NCBI GenBank assembly: GCA_020073485.1
Contig: JAIQFB010000002.1
Span: 62,001 to 126,000, forward strand
Source: Terriglobia bacterium
Lineage (GTDB): Bacteria > Acidobacteriota > Terriglobia > Acidiferrales > UBA7541
Direction: 5' to 3'
DNA: 64,000 nt
Shown: positions 60,345-64,000 of the stretch, piece by piece
Position numbering within the stretch: the first letter of the stretch is position 1
How the letters are laid out: each line of letters begins with the position of its first letter
Position numbers and translations under genes: made by a program
Notes under the pieces: generated by a model
Database searches by the model: none
What the model saw: the letters and a program-made list of their open reading frames with translations, nothing else
Told to the model about the DNA's origin: nothing

Positions 60345-60626
60345 ATGTTAAGAGTGACGGTTAGTAATAGTTATGGTGAGCCTGTGACACTGAAGATAGA
60401 GGGAAAGCTTGCGGGAAAAAGGGTTTCGGAGCTGGATCGAGCATGGCAGGCTATGGCGCCTTCCTTGTCATCAAAAGGGCTTGTTGTTGACCTTCGCGGC
60501 GTGACCTTTGCCGATGCGGAAGGAAGGCGAGCGCTGGCCAACATTCATTCCAAGACCGGCGCGGAATTCTTGGCGGATACGCCTCTGACCAAGTACTACG
60601 CAGACGAGGCGCTAAAGGGAATTTGA
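60345..60626 (+). CDS. Small STAS-like protein
   Basis: The 93-residue protein follows the STAS/anti-sigma-antagonist pattern: VTLKIEGKLAGKRVSELDRA, KGLVVDLRGVTFADAEGRRA and LANIHSKTGAEFLAD. The phosphorylatable Ser before the second motif is replaced (FADAEGRRAL), so it may act by binding rather than as a switch. GGAG lies 12 bases before the ATG at 60345; the earlier in-frame start at 60306 would begin inside the promoter. It is 34 bases upstream of the CRP/FNR gene. Confidence 0.75.
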   Translation: MLRVTVSNSYGEPVTLKIEGKLAGKRVSELDRAWQAMAPSLSSKGLVVDLRGVTFADAEGRRALANIHSKTGAEFLADTPLTKYYADEALKGI

Positions 60627-60660
60627 ACACATTCAGGAGAAACAAACTGAGGAGGATGTC

Positions 60661-61461
60661 ATGAAGGGTCCATACGGATTGGAATTGAACGATGGCTGCA
60701 AGTCTTGCAAGCTGAGCGGGGCGGGATTTTTCTGCCATCTGGGCCCTGCCGCGGTGAAGGAATTTGACGCGATCAAATCCACCTCGACTTATCCGAAAGG
60801 CGCTCTCCTGTTCGTTGAAAAACAGGATGCCCGTGGAGTTTTCGTGCTGTGCCAGGGAGAAGTGAAGCTCTCGATCAGCTCGAGCGAAGGCAAAACGCTG
60901 ATCATGAGGATTGCGCGCGCCGGCGAACTACTGGGCCTGGTCGCCGCCATGGCGGGGACCGCTTACGAGGTTACCGCCGAGACCATCCATCCCTGCCAGG
61001 TTGCCTTTGTGCGCAAGGAAGACTTCCAGCGGTACCTCGCCAACCATCCCGATGCCTCCAAGAACGTTTTTAACCAGATGAGCTCCCAGTACACCGACGC
61101 CTGCGAACAGCTGAGAACCGTCGGCCTGTCGTCCTCGGCCAATGAAAAACTCGCCCGGCTCCTGCTGACCTGGTCTGCGCGGGCGCCGAAGACAAGAACA
61201 GGAACGCACATCACCATGCCGCTGACGCACGAGGAGATCGCGGAATTCATCGGCACCACTCGCGAGACAGTTACCCGCACCTTGAGTGAATTCAAGAATC
61301 GTCAACTGATTTCCATTCAGGGATCGGCGCTCAACATCCCGGATCGCGCGGCACTGGAAGACATGGCGAACGTTTCGGAACCTTTTAGAGGATCCGGCCA
61401 TGCTGTGCCTGTCAAAGAGACCGCCAGCGCCTGGCGGCTACGCATGGATCGTGTGCAGTGA
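60661..61461 (+). CDS. CRP/FNR-family regulator with N-terminal cysteines
   Basis: The 266-residue protein has a cyclic-nucleotide-binding-type beta barrel (about 30-145) and a winged helix (about 175-245; THEEIAEFIGTTRETVTRTL). The recognition helix RETVTR has the Arg-Glu-x3-Arg of CRP, which reads GTGA. The N terminus has C13-x2-C16-x8-C25, and C112 lies where FNR has its fourth cluster ligand, so an iron-sulfur or redox sensor is plausible but the spacing differs from FNR. A ribosome-binding site (GAGGAGG) precedes the ATG. A C-terminal tail of about 30 residues is unassigned. Confidence 0.88.
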   Translation: MKGPYGLELNDGCKSCKLSGAGFFCHLGPAAVKEFDAIKSTSTYPKGALLFVEKQDARGVFVLCQGEVKLSISSSEGKTLIMRIARAGELLGLVAAMAGTAYEVTAETIHPCQVAFVRKEDFQRYLANHPDASKNVFNQMSSQYTDACEQLRTVGLSSSANEKLARLLLTWSARAPKTRTGTHITMPLTHEEIAEFIGTTRETVTRTLSEFKNRQLISIQGSALNIPDRAALEDMANVSEPFRGSGHAVPVKETASAWRLRMDRVQ

Positions 61462-61567
61462 GGAACGAAAGGCTTTGCGGAAAAACAGTACGGGCCGGCA
61501 AGGGTGCGGGAACAGAATGGAAAATCGCCGGGAGAAACGGATAGAAAGCTTCTTTCGATAAACGAAC

Positions 61568-63382
61568 ATGAAATTTGGCGTGCTCGCGCTGGACTACGAT
61601 GGAACGATCGCCCGGGACGGAGTCCTGGACCCGGAAGTGAGAAAAGCCATCGCGGAAGTGCGCGCCCACGGTATTGCGGTGTTGCTTGTGACCGGCCGAA
61701 TTCTCAGCGAACTGCAACAGGTTGCCGGGGACCTGCATTTCGTCGATGGCGTGGTCGCCGAAAATGGCGCGGTCTTGTGGTTTCCTAACGGCCATTCGCG
61801 GCTCATTTCCAATTCCTCATCTCTTCCCCTTCTGCAGGAGCTCAGCCGGCGCGGCTTGCAGTTTAAGGCCGGTCAGTGCGTGGTGGAACTGGATGCTTCT
61901 GCCGCTCCACAAGTCCTTTCCGTGATCCGAGATCTGGAATTGCCCTTTGTGCTGCTGTTCAACCGGGGGCGGCTCATGGTGCTTCCCCAAGCGGTCAGCA
62001 AAGGCATGGGGTTGCGCGAGGCGCTGGCAACGTTGCGACTCTCGGTTCACAACGCGTTGGCCATTGGGGACGCGGAAAACGATCACGATCTTCTCGCTAC
62101 GTGTGAGCTGGGAGTCGCAGTGAGCTGGGGCAGCCAGGTTCTGCAAAAAGTCGCGGATGAGGTCTTGCGGGGAGACGGTCCAACCGCAGTCGCCGGATAC
62201 ATCCGGCGGGTAGCGTTGGAATTAAGGCTCCCGCCGGAACGCATCGGTCAACACCGGCTGTCGCTGGGAGTTGCGGAAGACGGACACGAATTGACGCTTG
62301 CACTTCGTGGACGAAATATGCTCATTGCGGGTGATCCCCGGTCCGGAAAATCCTGGGTGACTGGGTTGGCCTGCGAGCAGTTGATTCTTCAGGGCTATTC
62401 GGTTTTCGTGATCGATCCGGAGGGCGACTACCGCACGCTCGAAGCGCTGCCGGGAATCGTTGTCTTTGGGGGAGACGATCCTCCCCCGGAATTGCCGGTA
62501 TTGGCTCGCGTGCTCCGGCATCCCGACATGAGTGTTGTGATGGATCTTTCGCACGCACCGTATCAGGAAAAAGTGAGTTATTTGAAATCTCTGCTTCCCA
62601 TGCTGGCCGCGATCAGGAGAGCCACGGGCTTGCCGCACCGGATCGTGATCGATGAAGCGCATTATTTCCTGCACGAACCGAACGTGGGTGAATTGCTGGA
62701 CCTCGCGCTGGGCGCATACACGCTGGTTACCTACCGCATGTCCGACCTGCACCCCAATCTACGCCGGGCGATTGAAGGCGTGATCATCAAGCGCACAACC
62801 GAACCGCGAGAAATTCAGGCCCTGACCGATATTTTGGCTGCCAGAGGGACCGGAGCCGAGAGCATGAACATTCTCTCTTCACTGGGCATGGAGGAAGCTG
62901 TTCTGCTCCCGGGGATTGAAGAATCCAGGAACAAACTGGTGAAATTCAAGCTGTTCCCGCGTTTGACGTCTCACGTCCGGCATAAAGCCAAATATCTCGA
63001 TGTGCAATTGCTCGTCGAGCAAGGATTTTCGTTTACGGATAAGGGGACGGTCCTTGATGGTCCCGCGCGAACGCTGAAGGAATTTGTCGGCCAATTGGTC
63101 ACTGCCCCGCCTGATGTGGTTGCCGAACATGCTCACCGCGGGGATTTTTCCAACTGGATCGGCGGTGTATTCCACGATCATGCGTTGGCTTCCGATGTCC
63201 GCAAGGTGGAACAACGGTTTCGCATCGGTCACATTCATGATCTCTCCGATTCCATCGCAAAATTGATCCGGGAAAGGTACGAATTTTCCGCAGAACAACT
63301 CCCCGTGGCCACGATGGATTCCGCTGCCTCGGCGTCCGACACAGAAAGCTCACGCATGGCCCGCGCCGGCAACGGCGGATGA
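61568..63382 (+). CDS. Fusion of Cof-type HAD phosphatase and HerA-like ATPase
   Basis: The 604-residue protein joins two enzymes. Residues 1-210 are a HAD-IIB phosphatase: D9-Y-D11-GT in LALDYDGTIARDG, a conserved Lys (SKGMGLREAL) and the metal motif GDAENDHDLL. Residues of about 215-520 are a P-loop ATPase with Walker A G255-DPRSGKS and Walker B RIVID362-E363-AHYF, close to HerA/FtsK-type ATP-binding proteins. The last 85 residues are unassigned. No membrane segment is seen. The start has only a weak ribosome-binding site. The role is unknown; its position after the CRP/FNR gene suggests a stress function. Confidence 0.82.
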   Translation: MKFGVLALDYDGTIARDGVLDPEVRKAIAEVRAHGIAVLLVTGRILSELQQVAGDLHFVDGVVAENGAVLWFPNGHSRLISNSSSLPLLQELSRRGLQFKAGQCVVELDASAAPQVLSVIRDLELPFVLLFNRGRLMVLPQAVSKGMGLREALATLRLSVHNALAIGDAENDHDLLATCELGVAVSWGSQVLQKVADEVLRGDGPTAVAGYIRRVALELRLPPERIGQHRLSLGVAEDGHELTLALRGRNMLIAGDPRSGKSWVTGLACEQLILQGYSVFVIDPEGDYRTLEALPGIVVFGGDDPPPELPVLARVLRHPDMSVVMDLSHAPYQEKVSYLKSLLPMLAAIRRATGLPHRIVIDEAHYFLHEPNVGELLDLALGAYTLVTYRMSDLHPNLRRAIEGVIIKRTTEPREIQALTDILAARGTGAESMNILSSLGMEEAVLLPGIEESRNKLVKFKLFPRLTSHVRHKAKYLDVQLLVEQGFSFTDKGTVLDGPARTLKEFVGQLVTAPPDVVAEHAHRGDFSNWIGGVFHDHALASDVRKVEQRFRIGHIHDLSDSIAKLIRERYEFSAEQLPVATMDSAASASDTESSRMARAGNGG

Positions 63383-63452
63383 CTGGAATTCCAAAAAGCG
63401 ACCTTTGTCGAGTGTCTGAAACTCGGAACATCTGGGTTATGATGCCCCGCAC

Positions 63453-64000
63453 ATGCGAATGCGCTGGGTGATTGTCAGCCTGCTGTTTTTTGCAACGACC
63501 ATCAACTATCTGGACCGCGCGATTCTGGGCGTGATTCTTCCGGAGATTCGCGACAAATTTCATTTTGGACTGCCGGCCTACGGCACGATCCAGATGGTGT
63601 TCCAGCTGGCCTACGCCGGAGGGTCCTTGCTCGGCGGCAAATTGCTGGACCGCTATGGCACGCGCGTCGGGTACGGTCTCGCCGTGGCCGTATGGTCGTT
63701 GGCCGCGACGCTCAATGCGTTCGCGGGCAGCGCGTTGCAATTCGGATTATTCCGGACCGTGCTGGGCCTGGGCGAATCTGCTAATTTTCCCGCGTGCAGC
63801 AAAGCCACCGCGGAATGGTTTCCGCCCGAGGAACGCGCCACGTCCATGGGCATCGTGAATGCCGGCACGAACATCGCCAACATTGTGGGCCCGCCGCTGG
63901 TTATCCTGATCGCTCTGAAGCTCGGGTGGCAGTATTGTTTCGCGATCATGGGCGGCCTGGGCTTTCTGTGGCTGCCCTTCTGGCTGCTTACCTACCGGCT
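63453..64000 (+). CDS. MFS transporter, N-terminal part (ACS/ExuT-like)
   Basis: About 182 residues are present before the right edge. The start (WVIVSLLFFATTINYLDRAI) and YAGGSLLGGKLLDRYGTRVG, FRTVLGLGESANFPACSKAT and AEWFPPEERATSMGIVNAGT match the anion:cation symporter family that imports hexuronates and related sugar acids. Substrate unproven. The start ATG at 63453 has a weak ribosome-binding site. Confidence 0.9.
   Translation, partial: MRMRWVIVSLLFFATTINYLDRAILGVILPEIRDKFHFGLPAYGTIQMVFQLAYAGGSLLGGKLLDRYGTRVGYGLAVAVWSLAATLNAFAGSALQFGLFRTVLGLGESANFPACSKATAEWFPPEERATSMGIVNAGTNIANIVGPPLVILIALKLGWQYCFAIMGGLGFLWLPFWLLTYR

Noticed and set aside
1-64000. CRISPR arrays, tRNA or rRNA genes, insertion sequences, prophage or toxin-antitoxin genes
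   Set aside because: None recognised when reading both strands; short tRNA-like folds in gaps could be missed without a covariance search.

Overview
The window is GC-rich, densely coded bacterial chromosome, most likely Acidobacteriota. That assignment is inference from gene content, not from a marker search: an Oar-like TonB-dependent receptor with an N-terminal carboxypeptidase-regulatory domain, a diheme cytochrome of the photosynthetic-reaction-centre cytochrome family, DUF6152 and DUF2934 proteins, and very Ala/Pro-rich flagellar proteins. I found no rRNA, tRNA, CRISPR array, insertion sequence or phage gene.

Region 1 (1-35 kb) is a near-complete flagellar and motility locus, almost all on the minus strand. 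Reading in the direction of transcription: a sigma54-activator/histidine-kinase/sigma54-activator module; flgB-flgC-fliE-fliF-fliG-fliH-fliI-fliJ; fliK-flgD-flgE; fliL-fliN-fliO-fliP-fliQ-fliR-flhB-flhA-fliA-fliM and a second fliN-like gene; an MshEN-domain protein, an HDOD protein, cheY and cheX; then flgF-flgG-flgA-flgH-flgI. A PAS/degenerate-GGDEF protein with motA-motB lies at the upstream end. Flagellin, cap and hook-junction genes, flgM, flhF and flhG are not seen. I read sigma54-type -24/-12 elements in front of flgF, fliK and (with caveats) fliL, and a sigma28-type element in front of the PAS-GGDEF-motAB unit. Together with the encoded sigma54 activators and FliA this suggests a tiered circuit.

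Region 2 (35-44.4 kb) holds unrelated housekeeping and catabolic genes: a ROK-type sugar kinase, a frameshifted aquaporin, an ABC-F ATPase, a 47-residue membrane protein, a SnoaL-like protein, a deacetylase/FAH/MFS catabolic cluster and a diheme cytochrome.

Region 3 (44.4-52.1 kb) holds a large TonB-dependent receptor, a DUF6152 protein, a two-component system and a conserved exported protein. A long inverted repeat, itself made of two palindromes, marks the convergent junction with region 2.

Region 4 (52.2-63.4 kb) looks like a stress or low-oxygen island: two tandem-domain universal stress proteins, an MgtA-like P-type ATPase, a DUF2934-Hsp20 chaperone with a zinc-ribbon protein, a PAS-PAS-sigma54 activator, a STAS-like protein, a CRP/FNR-family regulator with N-terminal cysteines, and a HAD-phosphatase/HerA-like-ATPase fusion. 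Four matches (9 of 10 fixed positions each) to TGTGA-N6-TCACA lie in the promoter gaps of this island. The regulator encoded there carries the CRP-type recognition sequence RETVTR. A sigma54 promoter precedes the STAS-crp pair. This apparent self-contained regulon is the most interesting feature of the window. An MFS transporter runs off the right end.
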